The notes under the pieces were generated by a model. The model ran no database searches and was not told the origin of the DNA. It saw only the letters and a list, made by a program, of their open reading frames with translations. A stretch of 7,832 nucleotides of DNA from Chloroflexi bacterium UBA6265 (lineage in GTDB: Bacteria > Chloroflexota > Chloroflexia > Thermomicrobiales > UBA6265): assembly GCA_002440805.1 (NCBI GenBank), contig DJVD01000172.1:3220-11051 (forward strand), written 5' to 3'. A program made the position numbers and the translations under genes. This document shows positions 1 to 7,300 of this stretch, piece by piece. Each line of letters starts with the position of its first letter. Within the stretch, counting starts at the first letter, position 1.

Positions 1-138
1 GGTGGTGGTTTTCCCGGCGCCATTGGGGCCGAGGAAACCGAAGACCTCTCCGACCCGGATATCCAGGTTTACATTGATGATGCCGCGATGTTTGCCATAG
101 GATTTGGTGAGGTTATGGGTTTGAATTGCGCTCTGCAC
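1..138 (-). CDS. ABC transporter ATP-binding protein (N-terminal 46 codons, cut by window edge)
   Basis: Reading the minus strand from a GTG at 138 gives 46 codons open to the window edge. The product begins [16 protein letters not shown], continues through a [18 protein letters not shown] stretch, and carries Walker A (GxxGxGKT) at residues 37-44. The early LTKSYG aromatic (A-loop) region and the [16 protein letters not shown] wording are typical of ABC-2-type exporter ATPases of the drug/antibiotic or lantibiotic-immunity kind. Such a protein hydrolyses ATP at the inner face of the membrane to drive a partner permease, which would lie further left. A good ribosome site, GGGAGG (145-150), sits 6 nt before GTG, so this start is well supported despite overlapping the upstream regulator by 26 nt. 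The overlap implies translational coupling and co-transcription with the regulator. The substrate cannot be judged from what is visible, and Walker B, the signature motif and the permease are outside the window. Confidence 0.93.
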   Translation of the reverse strand, partial: MQSAIQTHNLTKSYGKHRGIINVNLDIRVGEVFGFLGPNGAGKTTT

Positions 139-598
139 GTTTATCCTCCCGTTGCTGCTGCCATTCATCCAGGAACCGCTCCACCGCGATTTCCATGGCA
201 TGGGTAAAGGCGATGTGCTCCTCAATGTGGTAGAGCGATGGCGCGCCGTCGTCTGCCATGGCGGCCATGCCCTCGCGCAGCAGGTCCTGCATTTGGCGCA
301 GTTCCACCACCCGCTGTCGGCTGGCGTGGGCCAGTCCATGCGACACAACCCGGAAGTAATCCTTGCGTTCACCTGCCTTGCGAAACTTCTCGGTGTATTG
401 CATGGCCGTCAGTTGCCGGGTTGCGTGGCTGATAGCGCCGCGGCTTGCCTGTAGCTCCGTCGCCAGCTCCTCAGCCGTCATCTCGCCACGATCGGCAACC
501 AATAAGGCTCCCCATACCCGCCCAAGCATCGGTGCTGCGCCGTTACGCTCAAACGCGATTCCCATTTTCTCTATGAACGCTCGCTTTTGGGTGTTCAC
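113..598 (-). CDS. GbsR/MarR-family transcriptional regulator
   Basis: A 161-residue protein starting at GTG (596-598), with AGGA about 9 nt upstream. Residues ~21-85 form a winged helix-turn-helix: a [11 protein letters not shown] segment (23-33), a [10 protein letters not shown] helix (41-50), the recognition helix [12 protein letters not shown] (52-63), and the wing ending in GERKDYFRV (76-84). The GR-V-G-LL...SRGA(I)S.A.R.L...GER..YF pattern is that of the GbsR-type (COG1510) branch of MarR regulators. Residues ~88-150 are helical and should form the dimer interface. Length is normal for the family. It overlaps the start of the ABC ATPase gene, an arrangement common for local regulators of ABC exporters. 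I infer that it represses its own operon through the inverted repeat at 674-689, which covers the predicted -35 box. The inducer is unknown. GbsR itself senses choline or glycine betaine, but nothing here shows that ligand, so no gene symbol is given. Confidence 0.9.
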   Translation of the reverse strand: MNTQKRAFIEKMGIAFERNGAAPMLGRVWGALLVADRGEMTAEELATELQASRGAISHATRQLTAMQYTEKFRKAGERKDYFRVVSHGLAHASRQRVVELRQMQDLLREGMAAMADDGAPSLYHIEEHIAFTHAMEIAVERFLDEWQQQREDKRAERNSNP

Positions 599-653
599 CG
601 CACATCATCCTGTCATTACATCGGCGCGGCTCGGTCTTCTGCTCCAGTGCAAA

Positions 654-682
654 ATGATAGTAGATATTGAACATTCAGTAAA
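654..682 (-). promoter_or_regulatory. Putative promoter of the GbsR/MarR-ABC operon
   Basis: On the minus strand a -35-like TTTACT (677-682) is separated by exactly 17 nt from a -10-like TATCAT (654-659). Transcription would begin near 647, leaving a leader of roughly 50 nt before the GTG at 598. The -35 box lies inside the inverted repeat at 674-689. The match to a sigma-70-type promoter is reasonable but inferred only from sequence. Confidence 0.5.
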
Positions 683-689
683 GACTGAA
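674..689. promoter_or_regulatory. Inverted-repeat operator TTCAGT-AAAG-ACTGAA
   Basis: Two perfect 6-bp arms separated by 4 bp form a 16-bp dyad. That size suits a dimeric winged-HTH regulator. It overlaps the predicted -35 element of the divergent regulator/ABC operon and lies about 75 bp upstream of the regulator start codon. The simplest reading is an autoregulatory operator for the GbsR/MarR protein encoded next to it. Binding is inferred from position and symmetry, not known. Confidence 0.6.
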
Positions 690-767
690 ACATTGGCTAT
701 CAACCGGTAATGCGTGAGGAAATTGGGAAGGTTTGCAGGGAACATCATGCTCATGGAGGGTCCGGCC

Positions 768-784
768 GACAGGGTTTTCCTGTC
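768..784. repeat. Small hairpin GACAGG-GTTTT-CCTGTC
   Basis: A perfect 6-bp inverted repeat with a 5-nt loop lies in the divergent intergenic region. No T-run follows on either strand, so it is not a canonical intrinsic terminator. It could be a minor regulatory site or chance. Confidence 0.35.
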
Positions 785-838
785 AAATTTGGCCTCGGAT
801 CGCGACTGCTACGCGCAAATTAACTTATTGGAGGCAGG

Positions 839-850
839 ATTGTATACAAT
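839..850. promoter_or_regulatory. Perfect palindrome ATTGTATACAAT, possible operator/-10 region
   Basis: A perfect 12-bp palindrome lies 38 bp upstream of the DUF2157 start codon. Its right half contains TACAAT (845-850), a plausible -10 hexamer for rightward transcription, although no good -35 is present at 16-18 nt. The TTGTATACAA core resembles operators used by several FadR/GntR-type regulators. Which regulator, if any, binds here is unknown, and none of the GntR type is encoded in the window. Confidence 0.45.
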
Positions 851-888
851 ACGGGTACGAGGAAGTTCAATCATTAGGGAGGTGCGTC

Positions 889-1902
889 ATGGCACGTGGC
901 ATTTCTCGTTCAGAACTTGAATCTGCCCTCGCCAGATGGCAGCAAGAGCAAGTGATCTCGCCTGAACAGGCTGGCAAGATTCGCGAGATGGAGACGACTG
1001 CCCCGGATGTCTTGCCGCGGGAACCCGCGCAGGTGCTAACCTGGCTCGGCGGATTCCTTGCCCTCATCGCCTCTGCCGTGTTCATCGGTGTGGATTGGAA
1101 TAACATGGGTGCCGCCCAGCAAACCATGTGGGCTGTGCTCGGTATCGGTGTGCTGTGGGGTATCGCCTGGGCGTTGCGGCGTAAAGATGAACTCTTGAGG
1201 GTGCAGGCCAGCAATCTCCTTGTGATCGTGGGCACGTTGATGATCATGTTGCTGGCGTACACGCTCTATCGCCTTACCGGTTTATGGCCAGAGCACCCGG
1301 ATCGACCGAGCTCACAGGACACCACAACCAGGCTGATGGGCATTGCCCAGGCCGTCACCGCAGTGGTGGCCACGTTCTGGGCGTTCCGGCTTCGCGTTTC
1401 GTGGATGCTGTTGCCTGCGGGATGGATCGGCTGGATGGCCTGGATGTCCGGGATAGATGCCATCCGGTCTATAGGAAATGTTGAAACAGAACGCGACGTC
1501 CTCTTCCTCGCTATTTACGGGATCCTGCTGGTGGGCGCTGGCCTGGTCGTGGCCCGATTTGGATGGAAACATCACGCTACCTGGTTGTATGTAGTGGGAC
1601 TCACCATCAACCTGATCATGCTGGGTATGCGTAGCTTCGAGAACCCGCTTGGACTGAATGGTATTGTCTTCCTGGTGCTCACCGTGGTGGCGATCGCGCT
1701 GGGCATCATGAGCGATCAACGCATTTTCCTGCTCTATGGAGCCGTTGGTCTCTACGGTTGGCTTTCGGCATTGGTGATCGAAACCTTCGGTGGCAGTCGG
1801 CCCGTGGCCTTTGCGCTCATTCTCGTTGGCGTGGTCATCGTGGTCGCAGGAGGAGCCTGGCAGCGATTCCATGCTCCAGATGGCCTGGTTCACAGTCACT
1901 GA
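889..1902 (+). CDS. DUF2157-type polytopic membrane protein
   Basis: A 337-residue membrane protein of unknown function. I choose ATG 889 because AGGGAGGT (876-883) lies 5 nt upstream and the protein-like sequence begins exactly there; the frame is open back to 733 but that extension looks non-coding. Residues 1-45 are a soluble helical segment (ARWQQEQVISPEQAGKI, 15-31) with the 'W...G.IS.EQA..I' layout of the DUF2157 N-terminal domain. About nine or ten hydrophobic segments follow (approximately 50-66, 80-96, 108-126, 150-166, 170-186, 205-223, 231-247, 256-273, 278-296, 305-321), ending in a short tail, DGLVHSH. No catalytic motif is visible. It stands alone between a divergent regulator and a convergent transporter, so neighbours give no functional clue. 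DUF2157 assignment comes from recognition of the N-terminal motif plus topology. Confidence 0.82.
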   Translation: MARGISRSELESALARWQQEQVISPEQAGKIREMETTAPDVLPREPAQVLTWLGGFLALIASAVFIGVDWNNMGAAQQTMWAVLGIGVLWGIAWALRRKDELLRVQASNLLVIVGTLMIMLLAYTLYRLTGLWPEHPDRPSSQDTTTRLMGIAQAVTAVVATFWAFRLRVSWMLLPAGWIGWMAWMSGIDAIRSIGNVETERDVLFLAIYGILLVGAGLVVARFGWKHHATWLYVVGLTINLIMLGMRSFENPLGLNGIVFLVLTVVAIALGIMSDQRIFLLYGAVGLYGWLSALVIETFGGSRPVAFALILVGVVIVVAGGAWQRFHAPDGLVHSH

Positions 1903-1910
1903 TCGGGCGT

Positions 1911-1941
1911 GCGCCGGCTTAGGTGCGAACCGGGCCGGCGC
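1911..1941. terminator. GC-rich stem-loop at convergent gene ends
   Basis: GCGCCGGC (1911-1918) and GCCGGCGC (1934-1941) form a perfect 8-bp, all-GC stem, with two possible further G-T pairs and a loop of about 15 nt. It starts 9 nt after the DUF2157 stop and spans the kimA stop codon (1919-1921). The position is right for a shared bidirectional 3'-end structure, but no T-tract follows on either strand, so it is not a textbook intrinsic terminator. Confidence 0.45.
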
Positions 1942-3997
1942 CAACCACATACGGCACATCCGTCACAACGATTCCCGGCTTGAACAGGAGCGCCGCCTTA
2001 ATCCGCAGGGCCGTTTGGTTGTGCAAAATTTGTTCCCACCAGTGGCTCGGCACATATTCCGGCAGTACGACCGTCAGGACCGATTGCGGATGTTGCTCGC
2101 GCAACTCTTCAATGTATGCCAGCAGCGGCCCAATCAATGTCCGGTAGGGTGATTCGATAATGATCAGGGGTACCTCGATGCCGGACTCCTGCCACTGTAG
2201 CTGCATGGCGAGCACACTCTCCGGATCGTTGGTTACATGCACGGCGGTGACATTATCGGTGAGGGAACGTGCGTAGGCGATCGTCTGGCGCGAGATCACG
2301 TTGAGGGCGGCAATGGGCACCACCATCACATGGGAAATGGCCGCCGGGTGAATGGGGGTGGCCGCCTCCATCGCGTTGCTGGCAGCGGAATAGTGGCGGT
2401 TGATCCCGACAAACACCAATACCAATACAGTGATTACCACCATCACCATCCATGCGCCGTGCGTAAATTTGGTGATGGATACAACCAGTGCCACCATGCC
2501 CGTTGCCGTGGCACCCAACCCGTTGAGAATTCGACTTTGCTTCCAACCCGGCTCCCGCAATCGGTTCCAGCGGACCACCATCCCTAGCTGCGAAATGGTG
2601 AAACTGGTAAACACGCCCACGGCATACAGTGGAATCAGCTTTTCGGTTTGGCCGCCAAAGGTTGCCAGCACCGATGCGCTCAGCACCCCAAGCGTCACAA
2701 TGCCAAACGAGAAGGCGAGACGATCTCCACGAAACATGAACTGGTGCGGCATGTAATGGTCACGAGCCATGAAGTATGAAAGGCGCGGAAAATCGCTGTA
2801 GGCGGTATTCGCGGCAAGCACCAAAATAGCCATGGTGGCGAACTGCATCACGTAGTAGGCCGCGTTCGTGCCGCCGAACACGCCACGAGCTATTTGGCTC
2901 ACCACCGTTTCGTAGCCGGATTCCGCCTGGTCCATCGGCACCGCTCCATATTGATGTGCCAGGAATGTGATGGAGGCAAACATCACCGCCAGGATGCCGA
3001 TCATCCATGTCAGCGTCGTGCGGGCATTCTTCCATTCCGGTTTACGGAAGGCGGGCACGCCGTCGCTAATTGCTTCCACCCCCGTGAGTGCCGAGCAACC
3101 GCTACTGAACGCGCGCAGGATAAGGAACAGGGTAATGCTGCCACTGCCGGCGATCACATGCGACGGTGGCTGCTGCGCCTCAAAGCCGTTGGTGGCGTTC
3201 CTGGCAATGCCGATCACGATCATCGTGCCGATCGCCAGGAGGAACAGGTACGTTGGAATGGCGAAAATGGTGCCCGATTCGCGCAATCCCCGCAGGTTCA
3301 GCAGGGTGATCAACGCGATGAAGAACACGCCCCAGGCAATGAGGTGGTCGTGCTGGCGAGGAAACGCTGAAACGATGGCTGCCACGGCCGAACTGACGGA
3401 CACTGCCACGGTGAGCACGTAATCTGCCAACAGCGCCCCGCCAGCAACCAGTGCCGACTTCTCGCCCAAATTGTCTTTGGCCACGATATAGCTGCCGCCG
3501 CCATGCGGATATGCCTTGATGGTCTGTCGATAGCTGACTCCCACAATCAGCAACAGCAAAACAATGCCGGCACCAATTGGCAGGCTCAGGCTGAGCGCAC
3601 CCAGGCCGGCAATGAGGAGTACCCGCAGGATTTCCTCGCTGGCATACGCCACGGATGAAAGCGCATCGGAGCTGAGCACCGCCAATGCCTTGCGGTTCGA
3701 GAGGCGCTCGTGCTCGGCTTCGGCCGTAGAGATCGGCTGGCCAATCGCAAAGCGCTTCACGCGAAAGAAGGCCCTGCTGAATGTGGTGCGGTTGGCCGCC
3801 CTTTCGCGATTGGCCATGAGCACATTTGGGCCGATGCGTGAGAATTCGTTTGGTGCATGCCGCACGATCCGCACGTAACGGTCGCCGGAATGGCGTCCTT
3901 TGGTTTTTTCGATGGTGCTCAGGTCTGGTCGGAACGAGGAGGGGTTTTTGCCGGGTTGTGATGGGGGAGCGGTTTCGGTTTTGGGACTGATGCCCAT
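1919..3997 (-). CDS. kimA: KimA-like potassium transporter (APC superfamily)
   Basis: A 692-residue integral membrane protein predicted to import K+ with H+. The membrane core spans about residues 105-535, with landmarks LSSDALSSVAY (108-118), YPHGGGSYIVAKDNLG (163-178), SGCSALTGVEAISDGVPAF (299-317) and SDFPRLSYFMARD (401-413). Residues ~555-688 are a cytoplasmic domain including PSHWWEQILHNQTALRIKAA (650-669), as in KimA-type proteins. From memory of Bacillus subtilis KimA, the K+-coordinating D36, Y43, D117, Y118, T121 and T230 map with a constant shift of 75 to D111, Y118, D192, Y193, T196 and T305, all present here. In Bacillus the C-terminal domain binds inhibitory c-di-AMP. The start is uncertain: ATG 3997 has only a weak AGGT (4005-4008), and the protein has a ~75-residue N-terminal extension whose first ~35 residues are Pro/Ser-rich. 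M61 is an alternative start but lacks a ribosome site. The gene is monocistronic and convergent with the DUF2157 gene. Other APC permease functions remain possible. Confidence 0.85.
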   Translation of the reverse strand: MGISPKTETAPPSQPGKNPSSFRPDLSTIEKTKGRHSGDRYVRIVRHAPNEFSRIGPNVLMANRERAANRTTFSRAFFRVKRFAIGQPISTAEAEHERLSNRKALAVLSSDALSSVAYASEEILRVLLIAGLGALSLSLPIGAGIVLLLLIVGVSYRQTIKAYPHGGGSYIVAKDNLGEKSALVAGGALLADYVLTVAVSVSSAVAAIVSAFPRQHDHLIAWGVFFIALITLLNLRGLRESGTIFAIPTYLFLLAIGTMIVIGIARNATNGFEAQQPPSHVIAGSGSITLFLILRAFSSGCSALTGVEAISDGVPAFRKPEWKNARTTLTWMIGILAVMFASITFLAHQYGAVPMDQAESGYETVVSQIARGVFGGTNAAYYVMQFATMAILVLAANTAYSDFPRLSYFMARDHYMPHQFMFRGDRLAFSFGIVTLGVLSASVLATFGGQTEKLIPLYAVGVFTSFTISQLGMVVRWNRLREPGWKQSRILNGLGATATGMVALVVSITKFTHGAWMVMVVITVLVLVFVGINRHYSAASNAMEAATPIHPAAISHVMVVPIAALNVISRQTIAYARSLTDNVTAVHVTNDPESVLAMQLQWQESGIEVPLIIIESPYRTLIGPLLAYIEELREQHPQSVLTVVLPEYVPSHWWEQILHNQTALRIKAALLFKPGIVVTDVPYVVGAGPVRT

Positions 3998-4014
3998 GGA
4001 TGCAACCTGAAGAC

Positions 4015-4037
4015 GTGAGCGAAGACCGATTGCTCAC
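4015..4037 (-). repeat. Inverted repeat in kimA leader (GTGAGC-N11-GCTCAC)
   Basis: Perfect 6-bp arms at 4015-4020 and 4032-4037 are separated by 11 nt, ending 17 nt before the kimA start codon on the minus strand. It could fold in the kimA 5' leader near the weak ribosome site or serve as an operator. A match of this length in this space could also be chance. Confidence 0.35.
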
Positions 4038-4259
4038 ATCCAGCGACCCACGATCAGTATCGCGAATCTGGACAATCGCAAAGGTTACGCCTGTGCACAC
4101 GAAAATGCAATTGGTTCAGCGGATCAAAACAAAGCACGCTATGATTGATGGGTACGTACTCACGTAGCCCTGATGCGACGAAACGTCCTGGCTGGTTCGT
4201 TCGTTTGCACTAGTGAAGGCACACGTTACGCGTGGCTCACTTCGCATGAGGTGCGGCAG

Positions 4260-4267
4260 AGGAAGGA
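4260..4267 (+). promoter_or_regulatory. Ribosome binding site of the LPXTG-protein gene
   Basis: AGGAAGGA lies 6 nt before ATG 4274. Together with the basic n-region and hydrophobic leader that follow at once, it fixes the start of the long surface-protein gene. Confidence 0.8.
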
Positions 4268-4273
4268 ATACCT

Positions 4274-4366
4274 ATGACCATCGTTAGTACCAAACGCACC
4301 CGTTTGGTCTCATTACTCGGCATGCTGATGTTGCTGCTCTCGATCACGCCCATGGGCGTTGCAGCG
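4274..4366 (+). other. Sec signal peptide of the surface protein
   Basis: Residues 1-31 show the classic tripartite layout: a basic n-region (KRTR, 7-10), a Leu/Met-rich hydrophobic core (LVSLLGMLMLLLSI, 11-24) and a c-region ending V29-A30-A31, which fits the small-residue rule at -3/-1. Cleavage after A31 would leave QTGITPGDD as the mature N-terminus. Confidence 0.85.
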
Positions 4367-7300
4367 CAAACGGGCATTACACCGGGCGATGATGTTGCCC
4401 AGGCAACGTCGGCCACCGGGCCAGCTATTGAACTTCTGGTTGGGGAATGTCCGTTCGACGCCCCCGCCGATCCCAGCGACCTGAACCCCAGTTGCCTGCA
4501 GAAGGGCATGGTTGATGTGAATGTCCAGGTGACATCTACGGATCCAGCCCTTGGGATAGATCAACCCAAGGTGACCGAGCAACCACAAAATCCGGGCCCC
4601 GGCGTGATTAACACAGGCGCGATTCCCCTGGGCGAGTACAAGGTAACCCTCGATCTCCCGGTTGAGGACTATCGCTTCTTCTTTGAATGCAAGGTGCGAG
4701 GCACGGAAACGGACGTGCCGGTAACGGCATCGCCCGATGGCGCCGCTAATTCGTTCCTTGTTACTACCACCGGCACTACCGATATCGTCTGCAGCGCGTT
4801 TGTTGCACCCATGCAGCCGCCGCCGACCATCGAAATCACCTATCGCGAATGCACCCGCGCCGATTTGACGGGTGACGGTCGCACCTTTGAAGACCTTTCT
4901 CCCAACTGCAAGACGGTCGCTACCGATCCGCCCACGTTCAATGTGCGCGATCTCAATGTCGACGCCGAGCCAGTCACCGAGTATCAGCTCGATGCCGAAG
5001 GCAAGCTGCTGCTTACCCTCACTCCGGGCGCATTCGATGTGTTTACCGATCTCGAGATGGATCAGTGGGGCGAGTATCTCTTCTGCGAATACGAAGGCCA
5101 ACCGCGATATGAGAAGGATTTTGATCCCAACCGCGGCATCGTCACGTTTACCGACCTGCTCAATGGTGAAGAGATCAAGTGCAATTGGTTCGCAGTCAGC
5201 GCTGCCGAGGTAGCTGCACCTTCACCAACGCCAACCACTGCTGCGTCGCAGGCCCCGCAGCCAACTGCCACAGTTGAGCCAACGGCAACGACCGCGCCCA
5301 CGGTAGCCGCGCAGCCAACCCAGGAGCCGTCAACCCAGATCCAGGCGCAGGCTGATGCCCCGACGTTGGCTATTACCTATCGTGAATGCACGCGCGGCGA
5401 TATGCCGAGTGATGCCCGCACGTATCAGGATCTCGATCCGAACTGCGACACTGTCTCTACCGCTCCGCCAACCATCAGCCTGACCACCAATGGCCAGACC
5501 ACCCAACACAAGCTGGACGCCAATGGCGTGGTCACCATGCCGCTGGGCCAGGGTGTGAACCTGGTCACGTCTGGCCTCGATCCCAACACATGGGGCGAGT
5601 ACTTCTTCTGTGAGTACGAGGGCCAGCCACTGTATGAAAAGGATTACGATCCGACGACGGGTGGATTTACGTTTGTCGACATCGCAAACGAGCAAATTCG
5701 CTGTGACTGGTTCGCCGTGAGCGCACAGGCTGCTGTTCCGGCCGCTCAACCAACGGCCACCACCGCGCCATCGCCAACACCCACTGTTGCTGCCGCTCCC
5801 GCAGCTGCGAATGGCAGCATCAATCTCACGATGCTCTCATGCCAGTCTGAAGAGGCTGTCGGTGATACCAGTTCACTGGATGCGTTCCGCACCAATTGCA
5901 CCACTGGCATCGAGAACATGGTGTTCAGCCTGATGAGCGAGACCGATGCTCGCCTGTCGGCAGTGACGTTGCCAACCGGTGAAGCGTCGTTCCCGGATGT
6001 ACCTGCAGGTGACTGGCGACTGTGGAGCGAGATTCCGCTGGAGGCCGCCACCGAGTACTACTTCTGCGCCGATGACAGTGGCGTTTATGCTGCCATGCAA
6101 CTCAGCGATCGCGGGGTAGCCAGCTTCAACGACTTCAACGGCCAGAACATCACCTGCGAGGTGTATGTCATCCCGGAGAACCTGCGTGGCGATGTCACTG
6201 GCGCTTCGGTAGAAGTACATCTCTCCGCCTGCCCGGTCGCGTATGACGGCAGTAGCTGGTACGACGATTGCCACGCAAATGGTGTGGCCGATCAGCAATT
6301 CACATTGACGGGCCCGTCCGGTGAGCTTACCTCCGATGCGGTGGTCGAGCGCACTCCTGGCCCGGGTATTGCCCGGTTCACATCGCTGCCCGCAGGCGAG
6401 TACGTGCTGGCTGGCGGTCCGCCGCAGGATTTCGGCACCGTCTTCCTCTACTGCTCCGATCCGGCAACGTCGACACAGGTTCCAACAACATTCGCTGATG
6501 GTCGCGGCACGTTCACGCTGGCCGAGAACCAGAGCATTGTGTGCGATTGGTACTTCGTGCCCGATGACCAGGGCGCGCCCACTCCTACGCCAACCACCAC
6601 CCCGGCAGCTGAGAAGGCCGAAATCTTCACCACCATGTTCATTTGCCCGCAGGGCGTGAATGTGGCCGGAAGCACCTTTAGCCAGCTCGACGGCGCCTGT
6701 GCCGAAACGCTCAGCGATGTGCCGATGACGCTGCAGAGCCCCGGAGGTGTGCCGATCACGGCCAACACCGGCGAATCTGGTGCGGGCGCAATTCGCTTCT
6801 ACGACCTGATTGGTGGCGATTACGTCCTTACCCCAACCCTGCCGACCCAGTATGTGAGTGCCGCCGTGTACTGCGATCTGGATGGCGGAGAGGTTTACCA
6901 GAAAGCGCTTTCCAATGGCGCAACAACCTTTACCAATGTCGATGGCGAACTGATCAGTTGCTCATGGTTCGTCACCGCCAAGCCGCAACCGGCACCTGTT
7001 ACAAACACACCGACCGGCAGCATCACCATTCGCGAGATGCTGTGCAAGGGCGATCGCGCCACCATCGTCGATTGGGAACGTGAGTGCCAGCCGGGCGCCA
7101 GTGGCGTCAGCTTCACTATCACTTCCAGCGGCGGTGCGGTAACGCAGACCCTCGCCCCGAACGATCAGGGTGTGGCCGTATTCACCGGCCTGCCGAACGA
7201 GTACTACGATGTGAAGCAAAGCGAAGGTGCATGGTGCCGGGCCAAGGCCGAGCGTGTTGATGCCCAAAGCCGCGTGATTGTGGCCAACGGCGGCAATACC

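Larger units (their letters stand above)
599..888. other. Divergent intergenic region between regulator and DUF2157 gene
   Basis: This 290-bp stretch has no convincing gene. A short open frame from 714 to 920, and the upstream extension of the DUF2157 frame from 733, both translate to Cys/Arg/Trp-rich sequence with no protein-like character. The region holds the leftward promoter and operator (654-689), a 6-bp-stem hairpin (768-784) and a perfect 12-bp palindrome (839-850). Confidence 0.7.
3998..4273. other. Divergent intergenic region between kimA and LPXTG-protein gene
   Basis: A 276-bp non-coding stretch that must hold promoters for both flanking genes. I could not find a convincing -35/-10 pair in either direction. 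TATGAT at 4140-4145 is a possible rightward -10 with no good -35. Visible structure is limited to a 6-bp inverted repeat in the kimA leader (4015-4037). No c-di-AMP (ydaO-type) riboswitch is recognisable upstream of kimA. Confidence 0.6.

Noticed and set aside
655..702. Second inverted repeat TGATAG (655-660) / CTATCA (697-702) around the regulator operator
   Set aside because: The arms are short and their centre is 3 bp away from that of the TTCAGT dyad, so they are not concentric and are probably chance.
714..920. Short plus-strand open frame in the divergent intergenic region
   Set aside because: No ribosome site, no protein-like character, and it runs into the DUF2157 start in a different frame.
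1312..1959. 215-codon minus-strand open frame opposite the DUF2157 gene
   Set aside because: The product is His/Gln/Pro-rich without recognisable features and is antisense to a good polytopic membrane protein; it is a shadow frame.
3180..4100. 306-codon minus-strand open frame overlapping kimA in another frame
   Set aside because: Translation is Arg/His/Pro-rich and lacks membrane segments, while the kimA frame over the same bases shows conserved transporter motifs throughout.
3998..4273. c-di-AMP (ydaO-type) riboswitch upstream of kimA
   Set aside because: Expected in some Bacillota for this gene, but I could not find the conserved core segments in the leader by eye. A covariance-model search would settle it.
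4313..5101. 262-codon open frame on the minus strand inside the surface-protein gene
   Set aside because: It lies antisense to a clearly coding, cysteine-patterned secreted protein. Its translation is rich in Arg, Gly and His with no domain or signal, as expected of a shadow frame in GC-rich DNA.
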